A stretch of DNA of 64,000 bases from an uncultured Lachnospiraceae bacterium (GCA_900317585.1 ONHG01000019.1:1-64000), one strand, 5' to 3'; shown: positions 16,231 through 24,656, counted from the stretch's first letter. Translations and numbers: made by a program. The notes: generated by a model from the sequence alone, not told the origin.

Positions 16231-18987
16231 ATGAAATTACCAGAATTGAAAGAAAAGTTAAAAAGTAAATATATTGTCCGTGTTGTAGCCGGAGTCCTCA
16301 CAATAGCACTTGTAGGTACAGGAATCGGAGCAACAGCGGTTTTTGCCGAGAAGGACAGCACAGCAGTCACAGCCGAGGCAGACAGCACAACAGGAAGCAG
16401 CAAGGATGCTGATGACATAGCAGATAAGCTCATGGACAGCGTATCATTAAAGGATAACGATGCAGACAAGGACGAGAGCGTATACCTCATCTCAGATGCA
16501 AACGGCAACGTAAACAAAACAATCGTAGTAGATCACCTTAAAAATAAAGACAAAAAGGATACCTTGGAGGATGCTTCAAACCTTTCAGATATCGAGAACG
16601 TAAAGGGCAAGGAAAAATTCACACAAAGCGGTGATAAGCTCACATGGCAGGCCGGCGGCAAGGACATTTACTATCAGGGCACAGCAACAGCAGAGCCACC
16701 TGTAACACAGAAGGTTACATATTACCTCGATGGAAAAGAAATCTCACCTGAGGACCTTGCAGGAAAATCAGGAAAGGTCAAAATCCGTTTTGACTACACA
16801 AATACCACATCATATACAGAGACAGTAAACGGCGAGAAGCAGACAGTTTCCGTACCATTTGCAGCAGTAACAGGACTTGTACTCGGTGATGGCTTCGAGA
16901 ATATCGAAGTGACAAACGGCAAGGCTGAGGTAAGCGACTCATCAAGCGTAGTGCTCGGCTATGCACTTCCGGGCTTAAAGGACAGCCTCGGAATCAAGGA
17001 CAAAGACCTCGATGGCGATGTAAATATCCCTGAATACATGGAAATGACAGCAGATGTGGAGAATTTCTCGATGCCTGCAGCCATGACCTTCGTGGTAAAC
17101 GCATCTGATTATGTAAGCACAGACGGAATTGACACATCAGACCTCGATGACATGATAAATGACTTAAAGGATGCCTCAACACAGCTTCAGGATGGTTCAA
17201 AGACACTGGCAGAGGGTACCGACACACTTGCTGACGGACTCTCAACATTGCAGAGCAAGCTCGGCACATTCGCATCAGGAGTTGGTACACTGCAGAATGG
17301 ACTTAAGACATATACTGATGGTGTAAGTACATTAAGTGGTGGACTGAATACACTGAATTCAAATGTACCTACTTTATCTAATGGCATAACAACATTAAAC
17401 TCTAGTGCGAAATCGCTTAATGATGGGGTGGCTTTGCTTAATGCAACTGTTTCAACAAAATTTACTGATTCAGAAAAGCAGACACTTTTAGATCAGGTAC
17501 ACAGTACATTGGAGTCTCAAAAATCTGAAATAGAAAAACAGGCGCAGACAACAGTTGCGTCACAGAAAACAGCCATTCAAAAGCAGGCACAGAGTGCTGT
17601 TGACTCACAAAAAAACGATATACAGAAGCAGGCACAGAGTGCGGTAGATGCGCAAAAGCCGGACATACAGAAACAAGCACAGAGTGCGGTAGATGCACAA
17701 AAGTCAGACATACAGAAACAGGCACAGAGTACAGTAGATGCTCAGAAAGAAGATATTAAGAAACAGGCTCAGGACGCAGTAGACGCTCAGAAGGAGCAGA
17801 TTAAATCAGTAGCAACTGAGACAGTAAAACAACAGGAAAATGAAATAAAGAATCAGGCAGCAAGTGCTGTTGAACAAGAATTTACATCCGAAAAAACCGA
17901 CGATATAACAAATGAGGCAAAGAAACAATTAGAAAGTCTTAAGCCGGTAATTGAAAGTGGTGTAAAAGCACAGTTTGTACAGAAGATGGCTGAAAATAAT
18001 TCTGCAATCACAAATTATGATTTAGCAAAGGCTTTTTATGACAAATATGTTGAAAAGAAAGAAGGAGCAGCTGATGCAGCTGTCAATAAACAAATTGATA
18101 CAATAATAAATCAGTTAGCGGGAAGTGTAGCATCAACAGCCAAGGAAGCTTCTAAGATTGCAGCAGGAGAAGCAGCATATACAGCAGCAAGTCAGACAGC
18201 AGGAGAAGCAGCTTATACAGGAGCAAGCTTAGCAGCAGGAACAGCAGCATATACAGCGGCAAGCCAGACGGCAGGAGAAGCAGCCTATGCGGGAGCGAGT
18301 TTAGCAGCAGGATCAGCAGCATATTTGGGAGCAAGCCAGGCGGCAGGAGAGGCAGCTTATACAGGAGCAAGCTTAGCAGCAGGATCGGCAGCGTATTTGG
18401 GAGCAAGTCAGGCAGCAACAACAGCAGCTTATACAGGAGCAGTTTCAGGAGCTGAGCAGGCTACAATAACGTCTGCAGAGCAGACAAAAGCGACTGTAGC
18501 AGCCTCTATTAATCAAAAGCAGGCAAATGGATACAGTCTTGTAACAGGAATGAAGGCACTTGCAGATGGAACACAGACGTTGTATAGCTCAGTACCAACC
18601 CTCACAAGTGGAATCAAGCAGCTTGTAGACGGCTCAAACACACTTGTAGCGAACAATGCACAGCTCAACAGCGGAGCCTCACAGCTTGCAGATGGAACAA
18701 ATCAGATAGTTTCAGGTGTTGACCAGCTCACAACAGGCTCTAAGACACTTTCAGAGGGTGCACACACACTTGCAGACGGTATGGTACAGTTCAATGAGGA
18801 AGGAATCAACAAGATTCTTGACGCATACAACGGTGACTTAAAGCCATTCACCGACAAGCTTCAGGCAGTAATTGACGCAGGTGAGGAATATCAGACATAC
18901 TCAGCAATCGCTGATGGACAGACGGGCAGCGTTAAGTTCATATATAAATTAGCTTCAATAGATGCTAAGGCAGATAGTAACAAATAA
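16231..18987 (+). CDS. Repeat-rich secreted/surface protein next to MMPL exporter (YhgE/Pip-like)
   Basis: A 918-residue protein. A signal-anchor segment lies at about 11-34 (YIVRVVAGVLTIALVGTGIG ...). Residues 35-300 are a beta-rich Asp/Lys/Thr domain with KVTYYLDGKEISPEDLAGKS and GKVKIRFDYTN, which I know from YhgE/Pip-like and MMPL-linked clostridial proteins. Then come 'LxxGxxxLxxG' coiled-coil segments (DGSKTLAEGTDTLADGLSTL), a run of seven 15-residue repeats (429-533), a helical spacer, eight 12-residue AAY repeats (646-741), and a second 'ADGTQTLYSS ... LTSGIKQLVDGSNTL' coiled coil. No C-terminal membrane helix or LPXTG is visible. It follows the exporter by 93 bp and likely forms an extracytoplasmic stalk with it (inference). 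The repeats suggest length variation between strains. Confidence 0.75.
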   Translation: MKLPELKEKLKSKYIVRVVAGVLTIALVGTGIGATAVFAEKDSTAVTAEADSTTGSSKDADDIADKLMDSVSLKDNDADKDESVYLISDANGNVNKTIVVDHLKNKDKKDTLEDASNLSDIENVKGKEKFTQSGDKLTWQAGGKDIYYQGTATAEPPVTQKVTYYLDGKEISPEDLAGKSGKVKIRFDYTNTTSYTETVNGEKQTVSVPFAAVTGLVLGDGFENIEVTNGKAEVSDSSSVVLGYALPGLKDSLGIKDKDLDGDVNIPEYMEMTADVENFSMPAAMTFVVNASDYVSTDGIDTSDLDDMINDLKDASTQLQDGSKTLAEGTDTLADGLSTLQSKLGTFASGVGTLQNGLKTYTDGVSTLSGGLNTLNSNVPTLSNGITTLNSSAKSLNDGVALLNATVSTKFTDSEKQTLLDQVHSTLESQKSEIEKQAQTTVASQKTAIQKQAQSAVDSQKNDIQKQAQSAVDAQKPDIQKQAQSAVDAQKSDIQKQAQSTVDAQKEDIKKQAQDAVDAQKEQIKSVATETVKQQENEIKNQAASAVEQEFTSEKTDDITNEAKKQLESLKPVIESGVKAQFVQKMAENNSAITNYDLAKAFYDKYVEKKEGAADAAVNKQIDTIINQLAGSVASTAKEASKIAAGEAAYTAASQTAGEAAYTGASLAAGTAAYTAASQTAGEAAYAGASLAAGSAAYLGASQAAGEAAYTGASLAAGSAAYLGASQAATTAAYTGAVSGAEQATITSAEQTKATVAASINQKQANGYSLVTGMKALADGTQTLYSSVPTLTSGIKQLVDGSNTLVANNAQLNSGASQLADGTNQIVSGVDQLTTGSKTLSEGAHTLADGMVQFNEEGINKILDAYNGDLKPFTDKLQAVIDAGEEYQTYSAIADGQTGSVKFIYKLASIDAKADSNK
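17515..17829 (+). repeat. Seven 45-bp in-frame tandem repeats
   Basis: Units encode 15 residues of the type SQKxxIxKQAQSAVD. Units 2-6 are nearly alike at the DNA level (caraagcaggcacagagtgc variants); the first and last are diverged. The period keeps the reading frame, so copy number can change without breaking the gene. Confidence 0.9.
18166..18453 (+). repeat. Eight 36-bp in-frame tandem repeats
   Basis: Units encode 12 residues of the type GEAAYTGASLAA, alternating with GSAAYLGASQAA-like forms, so a 72-bp higher-order unit is visible. Base use (gca/gga codons) is more uniform than in the flanking gene, which points to recent expansion. Confidence 0.9.
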
Positions 18988-19004
18988 TTAATTAAAGGAT
19001 GTTT

Positions 19005-19139
19005 GTAACTATTCAGTATAGAAATATGCGGTACCGCATATTTCGTAAGAAAACATAGATTATGTAGGAGCAAGCGCCCATCAGCGCAGCAGATTCTAAT
19101 GCGCTTGCGATCCGCAACTGTGAAGGTACTGAACAGTTA
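19005..19139. repeat. MITE-like dispersed repeat, family A, copy 2 (inverted)
   Basis: About 135 bp, in reverse orientation to the copy at 3844-3979. It has the same 22-bp palindrome (19022-19043), the GCAAGCGC / GCGCTTGC-like inner stem and the terminal GTAACTATTCAGTA / GAACAGTTA ends. It begins 18 bp after the repeat-protein stop and ends 30 bp before the next gene, so it may also act as an RNA hairpin between them. Confidence 0.8.
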
Positions 19140-19168
19140 AGGATGTTTAAAGATTATGGGAGGCAAAA

Positions 19169-19750
19169 ATGGGCTGGATAGAATATCTGTTAATCGTGGC
19201 GGGAAGCTCGCTGGAGATTTTCGTTGCGATGGAATGTCAGGGATCCCTGATCCAGAAAGTAAATAAGAAACAGCTTACAGCCATTTGCTTCATAGTTGCA
19301 GTTTGCCAGTTGTTAGCAATGTACATCGGGTATTTCCTGTCAAACTTTCTTAATGGGAAATACTCGGTGAAGGATGAAGCACTTTTAGGAGAGATAATTT
19401 CTATCGGAATACTGATAGGACTGGGGATCAGGCTTATAGGAAAGGCTATAAGAAACGAAAGGATTGAGGAGCATTGTCAGGCGCAGCTTGACATGAAAAG
19501 AGTGTTAATGATAGCAGGAATCACCGCATTTTATACGGTTCTTGCAGGAATAGCATTCGGATTCCTCGGTACCGGACTTTTCACCATTATGATAATGGTG
19601 GCGCTGCTCACTGTCATCTGTATAGTGGCAGGCATTTACACAGGATACCACTTCGGTTTCGAGCAAAAGACAAAGGTATATATCGTGGGGGCGATACTCT
19701 TTTGGGCGGCTGGAATTGATGTGATAGTAAGACTTGTAAGTGCAAAATAA
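19169..19750 (+). CDS. Six-helix membrane protein, MntP-like
   Basis: A 193-residue protein with six hydrophobic segments in two triplets. The first opens IEYLLIVAGSSLEIFVAMEC and the second VLMIAGITAFYTVLAGIAFG, FLGTGLFTIMIMVALLTVIC and AGIYTGYHFGFEQKTKVYIV. This two-triplet plan, with small-residue-rich helices, resembles the MntP (DUF204) manganese exporters. However, the acidic Asp of the usual 'D..aVs...G' helix is replaced by Glu (LEIFVAMEC), so the metal specificity is doubtful. The RBS GGGAGG is present. No Mn riboswitch or Mur-like box was recognised upstream; a family A repeat occupies that space. Confidence 0.55.
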   Translation: MGWIEYLLIVAGSSLEIFVAMECQGSLIQKVNKKQLTAICFIVAVCQLLAMYIGYFLSNFLNGKYSVKDEALLGEIISIGILIGLGIRLIGKAIRNERIEEHCQAQLDMKRVLMIAGITAFYTVLAGIAFGFLGTGLFTIMIMVALLTVICIVAGIYTGYHFGFEQKTKVYIVGAILFWAAGIDVIVRLVSAK

Positions 19751-19886
19751 TGCATAGGGCTCTGTTCGTAAGAATAGGGCTTTTTTGCTGTCCATTGAAG
19801 TATGAAATACTTTGCTTGCAATGTCAAAGTAAATGCTATAGAATATTTTCATACTTAATAACACGCAAATGAGGAGATTTAAAGTT

Positions 19887-21008
19887 ATGAAACAGAAATT
19901 GAGAAACCTTTCGGCACCGGCAAATATAATATTTGCCATTCTTGCAGTTTTTATTTTCATTGCACCCTTGCAGTGGAGCGGAAAAGTGCTGGGACTGATT
20001 CCGGGCATGGAAAAGACGGATGACTATCTGCTGCAGGCTATTGTGGAGACCGTTATTTTAGTTATTTTTCTTGGCATCACATATATATTCGGGTTGTGGG
20101 ATATCTTTAAGGAAAATGCAGCAGGATGGACAAGAAGCTTATACACAGGCGGTTTTTTCATAGTGTATTGTCTGTATGCTGTTGTTTCAAGCATATATTT
20201 GTGCTTTTTGAGCGAGCATGGTGATGTGAAGGCATTTTACAACATCATCTTTTTCTTTATTGCGGTCTGCCTTGTAGGGCTCGTTGAGGAGCTGGTGTTC
20301 AGAGGCGTGGTGTTCAATCTGCTGCTGAGAGCTTTTCCAAAGACGAAAGGTGGAATCACAGGAGCCGTAGTTTTGGGAGGCATACTGTTTGGATTGATGC
20401 ATTTTTCAAATATGGGCGCAGGGGTTAAGTTCAGCAGTTGTCTGATACAGGTTATTTCAGCAGGTCTCATGGGTGTGCTGTTTTGCATGATATACGCGTC
20501 TACACGTAATTTCTGGATGCTTGCCATTTTCCATACTGTTGTAGATATGGGAGGTCTTTTATCATCGGGAATATTTGAGGGAGGCGGAGTGGCCGACAGG
20601 ATTAATGAGTTTTCGGCAATGAACTGTATCGCGTTTATCGTGCTCGGTATTCCTATGCTTGTTATGCTGCGTAAATCAAGGCGTATCCGTCTTGAGATGC
20701 TCTACAATAATGAGACTATCATAGATGACGAGAGGGAGGGCGCTAAGCTTGCAGTGGTTTCACTGGTGCTTGGTATTTGCAGTATTATTTTCTCGTTTTT
20801 TGGATATTTGATGGGACTTGGAATTGTCGGCATGCTTGCTTCCAAAATGTCAAAAAAGGCAAAGCAGTATAACAATGCAATAGCAACTGCCGGTATGATT
20901 ACATCGATAATAGGATTTGTGCTGTCTGTAATCTGCACGATTGGCATGATGGTGCTGTTTGCAAGCGGCATGTACGACAGGCTTGTTAATATGTCGATGC
21001 TGCAATAA
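19887..21008 (+). CDS. CPBP-family intramembrane metalloprotease with C-terminal DUF4190-like helices
   Basis: A 373-residue membrane protein. The CPBP (CAAX-protease/bacteriocin-processing) core has the three expected motifs: GLVEELVFRGVVFNLLL (EExxxR, about 132-148), FGLMHFSNMG (His motif, about 170-179) and LAIFHTVVDMGG (second His, about 212-223). After the core comes a linker of about 50 residues. The end, about residues 285-370, has two or three helices (LAVVSLVLGICSIIFSFFGY and NAIATAGMITSIIGFVLSVI) of the DUF4190 kind, a less usual fusion. I chose the ATG at 19887, ten bases after GAGGAG; an ATG at 19869 lies upstream of that site. Roles in the family include bacteriocin immunity and prenyl-protein cleavage; this one is unassigned. 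Confidence 0.85.
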   Translation: MKQKLRNLSAPANIIFAILAVFIFIAPLQWSGKVLGLIPGMEKTDDYLLQAIVETVILVIFLGITYIFGLWDIFKENAAGWTRSLYTGGFFIVYCLYAVVSSIYLCFLSEHGDVKAFYNIIFFFIAVCLVGLVEELVFRGVVFNLLLRAFPKTKGGITGAVVLGGILFGLMHFSNMGAGVKFSSCLIQVISAGLMGVLFCMIYASTRNFWMLAIFHTVVDMGGLLSSGIFEGGGVADRINEFSAMNCIAFIVLGIPMLVMLRKSRRIRLEMLYNNETIIDDEREGAKLAVVSLVLGICSIIFSFFGYLMGLGIVGMLASKMSKKAKQYNNAIATAGMITSIIGFVLSVICTIGMMVLFASGMYDRLVNMSMLQ

Positions 21009-21017
21009 TACGAAGCA

Positions 21018-21062
21018 GACCTTTGAATGTCGCATAAAGTCTACATTCAAGGGTCATTTTTT
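21018..21062 (+). terminator. Rho-independent terminator
   Basis: Thirteen-bp arms GACCTTTGAATGT / ACATTCAAGGGTC, with G-T pairing allowed, and a T run at 21057-21062. It ends the CPBP protease gene. The T run lies close to the next gene's RBS AAGGAG. Confidence 0.85.
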
Positions 21063-21073
21063 AAGGAGAAACC

Positions 21074-22978
21074 ATGAACATTTTACTGACAGCAATAAAT
21101 GCAAAATACATACATTCAAACCTCGCAGTTTATTCACTGCGCGCCTGTGCCGGGGAGTACAGGGATGCTGTGGAGCTTGCGGAATACACGATAAACAATC
21201 AAAAGGATTACATTCTTGAGGAGCTTTATAAGAGAAAGCCCGACGTACTTTGTTTTTCGTGCTATATATGGAATATTGATTATGTGACTGATATTGCACG
21301 CGAGTATAAAAAGCTTTGTCCGTCAGTGCCGATATGGGTTGGAGGCCCTGAGGTGTCCTACGAGGTGGAGGCATTTCTGCGGGAAAATCCATACATAGAC
21401 GGTGTGATGATAGGCGAGGGAGAGGATACCTTTAGAGAACTGTGCGGTTACTATGCACATAAAAGAAATCTGAGTGATATTGCAGGCATTGCTTTCAGAA
21501 AAAAAAGCACAGGTAATAGTACAGGTAATAGTACAAGTGTGAACAACATGGGAGACAATAAAGCCGGTGAAATAGTATTCACAAGTCCACGCCCAATCAA
21601 AAACATGAGTGAAATTCCATTCTGCTATGATACGCTTGATGATTTTTCAAACCGCATCATCTACTACGAGAGCAGCAGGGGATGCCCGTTTTCGTGCAGC
21701 TACTGTCTGTCATCGGTGGATAAGACACTGCGTTTCAGGGATACTGAGATTGTCAAAAGGGAGCTTAAGTTTTTTATAGACCAGAAGGTGCCTCAGATTA
21801 AGTTTGTGGACAGAACCTTCAACTGCAATCATGCTCATGCCATGGAGCTGTGGCGCTTTATAAAGGCAAATGACAATGGTGTGACGAACTTTCACTTTGA
21901 GATATCGGCGGATCTGCTGAATCAGGAGGAGCTTGAGCTGATTTCTGATATGAGGCCGGGGCTGATACAGCTTGAAATCGGTGTGCAGTCCACCAATGAG
22001 GTCACGATTAAGCAGATTCACAGGACTATGAAGCTTGAGAGGCTTAAGGAGGTTGTGAAGCTCATTCAAAGAGGCAACAATATCCATGAGCATCTGGACC
22101 TGATTGCAGGGCTGCCATACGAGGACTATGACAGCTTTGGGCGTTCCTTTGATGAGATTTATGAGCTTAAGCCAAACCAGCTCCAGCTTGGATTCTTAAA
22201 GGTACTCAAGGGCTCGTACATGTTTGAGCATGCTGCGGAATATGGTATTGTCTACCATGACAAACCGCCGTATGAGGTTATGTCCACAAAATGGCTTTCG
22301 TTTGATGATGTGATAAAGATTAAGCGTGTCGAGGATATGCTTGAGGTGTATTACAACAGCGGACAGTTTGAGATTACGATGAAGCTCATGGAGTGTATCT
22401 TTGACAGTGCGTTTGAGTTTTTTCAGGAGCTTGGAGATTTTTATGAGGCAAACGGCTATTTTGGAATGAGCCATTCGCGCATCAGAAGGTGCGAGATACT
22501 GCTTGAGTTTATGGCTTTATACCTGCATTGCCATGACAGCGATGCTATGACTTCTGTGGGATTATCCGAAAATCACGGAGATAGAGATGATACTGATTGT
22601 GACGAACATGCCGTAGATAGAGATAACACTGATTTTGACGAACATGCCATAGATAGAGATAATACTGATTTTGATGAAAATGCGCAGATTTACAGCATGA
22701 TTCAGGAGTCACTCATTTTTGATTTGTACTATCGTGAGAACTGCAAGAGCCGCCCAGTGTGGGCCACAGATATAGGCAAATTCAAGCACATGACACATGC
22801 ATACTGTAAGAATGGAAAGCTGTCGCATGTGGAGCCGTTCCACTATATTTTTCCGGACAAGCACACGCGCAAGCTGGATGAGCTGCCAGAGTATCATAAG
22901 GAGCCGGTGTGGGCGCTTTTCCACTACGACATGAGAGACCCGCTTGACCACCAGGCGCTGGTGGAGTATATAAAATAA
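21074..22978 (+). CDS. B12-binding-domain radical SAM protein (DUF4080)
   Basis: A 634-residue protein. The N-terminal third is a cobalamin-binding Rossmann domain (MNILLTAINAKYIHSNLAVY, PDVLCFSCYIWNIDYVTDIA, PIWVGGPEVSYEVEAFL, DGVMIGEGEDTF). The radical SAM core follows with SSRGCPFSCSYCLSS (CxxxCxxC, about 197-211), FVDRTFNCNHAHAMELW and EIGVQSTNEVTIKQIHR. The C-terminal 200 residues match DUF4080 as I know it from Lachnospiraceae. Family members catalyse radical methylations or rearrangements with unknown substrates. The protein carries a low-complexity run STGNSTGNSTS near 148-158 and an insertion of three 12-residue acidic repeats near 503-538. It is followed by a DnaQ-like gene 12-57 bp away, depending on that gene's start. 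Confidence 0.85.
   Translation: MNILLTAINAKYIHSNLAVYSLRACAGEYRDAVELAEYTINNQKDYILEELYKRKPDVLCFSCYIWNIDYVTDIAREYKKLCPSVPIWVGGPEVSYEVEAFLRENPYIDGVMIGEGEDTFRELCGYYAHKRNLSDIAGIAFRKKSTGNSTGNSTSVNNMGDNKAGEIVFTSPRPIKNMSEIPFCYDTLDDFSNRIIYYESSRGCPFSCSYCLSSVDKTLRFRDTEIVKRELKFFIDQKVPQIKFVDRTFNCNHAHAMELWRFIKANDNGVTNFHFEISADLLNQEELELISDMRPGLIQLEIGVQSTNEVTIKQIHRTMKLERLKEVVKLIQRGNNIHEHLDLIAGLPYEDYDSFGRSFDEIYELKPNQLQLGFLKVLKGSYMFEHAAEYGIVYHDKPPYEVMSTKWLSFDDVIKIKRVEDMLEVYYNSGQFEITMKLMECIFDSAFEFFQELGDFYEANGYFGMSHSRIRRCEILLEFMALYLHCHDSDAMTSVGLSENHGDRDDTDCDEHAVDRDNTDFDEHAIDRDNTDFDENAQIYSMIQESLIFDLYYRENCKSRPVWATDIGKFKHMTHAYCKNGKLSHVEPFHYIFPDKHTRKLDELPEYHKEPVWALFHYDMRDPLDHQALVEYIK
22580..22687 (+). repeat. Three 36-bp in-frame repeats inside the radical SAM gene
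   Basis: The units encode DRDDTDCDEHAV, DRDNTDFDEHAI and DRDNTDFDENAQ. They form an acidic linker that is absent from the conserved core and likely varies in copy number. Confidence 0.85.
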
Positions 22979-23035
22979 CAGTAACGTGAAATGACTACAG
23001 TGTTAAAAGCCGGAAAGGTTTACGGACTAAGAAAA

Positions 23036-23773
23036 ATGAGCAACATAGATAATATAAAAAATTACACGGTGATTGACCTGGAAATGACAGGGCTTTCAGC
23101 TAAAAATGACAAGATAATAGAGATAGGTGCGGCACGTGTGAGGGGCGGAGAGATAGTGGATACGATATCCACATTGGTAAATCCGAAGCAGCATATTCCA
23201 CAGCGTGTGCAGGAATTAACGGGAATCACCGACAGTGATGTGGAAAACGCGGCAGATATGGATGAGGCTGTGGATAACCTGCTTAATTTTATCGGAGATG
23301 ATATCATACTCGGGCAGAATGTGACCTTTGATTACAGCTTTTTAAAGCAGTGGGCGGTAAATCACAAGCGAACCCTCTCGCTGAATGCATATGATACTCT
23401 GAAAATAGCCAGAAAATGTCTGCCTGCTGAGCAGTCGAAGAAGCTGGAGGATTTGTGTGGGTATTTTGGTGTGAGCAGGGGAAATGCCCACAGGGCGCTC
23501 GATGATGCGATAGAGACAAAGCTGATATTTGAAAAGCTGCTTGCACTGATGGATGAAAAGGGTGAGCCGGTGGAGTCAAAGCCACTTGTATACAAGGCAA
23601 AAAAACAGACACCTGCCACAGCACATCAGGTCAGACAGCTAAAGGAGCTGATGGCTGAGTATGGGATAGCAGATGTCATATCGTGGGATAACCTGACCAG
23701 AAGCCAGGCCTCAAGGCTGTACGATGAATATCGCAGTAAGTATATTAATATGTGTGTGGATGGCTCGGAATAA
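23036..23773 (+). CDS. DnaQ-like 3'-5' exonuclease
   Basis: A 245-residue DEDDh exonuclease. The Exo I motif is VIDLEMTGLSAKNDKIIEIG (Asp and Glu near 11-13). The Exo II region is LGQNVTFDYSFLKQW and the Exo III region is GNAHRALDDAIETKLIF, with the catalytic His and Asp. After the domain, KKQTPATAHQVRQLKELMAE and DVISWDNLTRSQASRLYDEY form a helical tail. It degrades DNA or RNA 3' ends; roles range from proofreading to repair. I chose the ATG at 23036 because GGA lies nine bases upstream and the residues before it look unconserved. A start at 22991 is possible. Confidence 0.88.
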   Translation: MSNIDNIKNYTVIDLEMTGLSAKNDKIIEIGAARVRGGEIVDTISTLVNPKQHIPQRVQELTGITDSDVENAADMDEAVDNLLNFIGDDIILGQNVTFDYSFLKQWAVNHKRTLSLNAYDTLKIARKCLPAEQSKKLEDLCGYFGVSRGNAHRALDDAIETKLIFEKLLALMDEKGEPVESKPLVYKAKKQTPATAHQVRQLKELMAEYGIADVISWDNLTRSQASRLYDEYRSKYINMCVDGSE

Positions 23774-23778
23774 GTTTC

Positions 23779-23847
23779 AATACAATAAGATATAATACAA
23801 TAGGCTATAACGAAAATAAGCTACAACAAAATAAGCTATAACGCAAA
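23779..23847. repeat. Degenerate 15-16 bp tandem repeats after a stop codon
   Basis: Units resemble ACAATAAGCTATA with A/G changes: ATACAATAAGATATA, ATACAATAGGCTATA, ACGAAAATAAGCTACA and ACAAAATAAGCTATA. They lie between two convergent genes, with no hairpin. Slippage-prone filler is the simplest reading. Confidence 0.6.
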
Positions 23848-24444
23848 TTAATTATCGGCCGGGGCGGCATCAGCCTGTAGGCTCTCAAGCATAGAAACGA
23901 TTCCATCCCTTGAAAGAGAATTGAGCTGCTTTGCTTTCTCGATAAGCTCTGCAAGCCGGTCAGCTTTTGACATGCTGATGAAGGCGTTGGCTAACAGACT
24001 GTATACGTTCTTTGAATCGGCACCCTGCTCCACTGCAAATTCGAGCAGCTCATTGGCCAGCGATTCATAGCCTGCTTCCTTAAGCCTATTGTAATAGTCC
24101 GGCAGCATTGAAACAAATTTCGTGAAATTATCATCATATTCAGACAGCTTTTTAAAATTGAGAATGCCATATTTAAGCTTTAAATCAGTGTTTGTAATTC
24201 CGGTGAGATTGACAAGGGTTTTATCCCTTAAATCATTTATTTTATCATTATTTAATGGAAAAAACTTTTCCGGTATGGTAATATAACACAGGTCAGTGGT
24301 ATCTCCGCGGAGGGTTGAGTTGGCCTTACGCTCCTTTTCCCAGAACTCCTCGGTGACCTTTGCCTGGGCAGAATCAGCCCTCTTTATGGCAAAAGTAATC
24401 ACTGCAATAAATAAAATGAATAAAATTAGACAAATTGGAATCAT
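23848..24444 (-). CDS. Membrane-anchored protein of unknown function
   Basis: A 198-residue protein with one N-terminal helix (MIPICLILFILFIAVITFAI) and a soluble body. The body has ITIPEKFFPLNNDKINDLRD and LTGITNTDLKLKYGILNFKK, then helical repeats FVSMLPDYYNRLKEAGYESL, ANELLEFAVEQGADSKNVYS and ADRLAELIEKAKQLNSLSRD. The last part reads like TPR-type helix pairs. I do not recognise a named family. The long coding frame and well-formed membrane anchor support a real gene. No RBS of full strength was found near the ATG (GAAAGGATTTTCCAACAT). It converges with the exonuclease gene. Confidence 0.7.
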   Translation of the reverse strand: MIPICLILFILFIAVITFAIKRADSAQAKVTEEFWEKERKANSTLRGDTTDLCYITIPEKFFPLNNDKINDLRDKTLVNLTGITNTDLKLKYGILNFKKLSEYDDNFTKFVSMLPDYYNRLKEAGYESLANELLEFAVEQGADSKNVYSLLANAFISMSKADRLAELIEKAKQLNSLSRDGIVSMLESLQADAAPADN

Positions 24445-24509
24445 ATGTTGGAAAATCCTTTCTCATATATGAAAATAGTATAACTCATTTTTGAACAGAG
24501 GTGAATAGT

Positions 24510-24614
24510 ATGTACGATTTTAATAAAAAAAGAAATCAGAAGGTGGTTGCTATAGTGATAATAGTGGTTATAGCAGCGATGCTTGTGACAACATTTGTGT
24601 CAAGTCTTGTATAG
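24510..24614 (+). CDS. 34-residue single-helix membrane protein
   Basis: A short gene. It has a basic cytoplasmic start MYDFNKKRNQK and one transmembrane helix, about residues 11-32 (VVAIVIIVVIAAMLVTTFVS). The RBS AGAGGTGA sits eight bases before the ATG. I know similar tiny proteins (DUF4044-like) from other clostridia, where they are conserved but unstudied. It is divergent from the 198-residue anchored protein and lies 15 bp ahead of the VanW gene's putative promoter. No function is claimed. Confidence 0.65.
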   Translation: MYDFNKKRNQKVVAIVIIVVIAAMLVTTFVSSLV

Positions 24615-24628
24615 CTTTTCTTGAAATA

Positions 24629-24656
24629 TTGAAAAAATATGATAATATGATATAAA
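24629..24656 (+). promoter_or_regulatory. Sigma-A-type promoter candidate for the vanW-like gene
   Basis: TTGAAA, 16 bases, TATAAA, about 60 bp before the start codon at 24718. An overlapping choice (TTGAAA at 24621 with TAATAT) is also possible. Confidence 0.5.
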
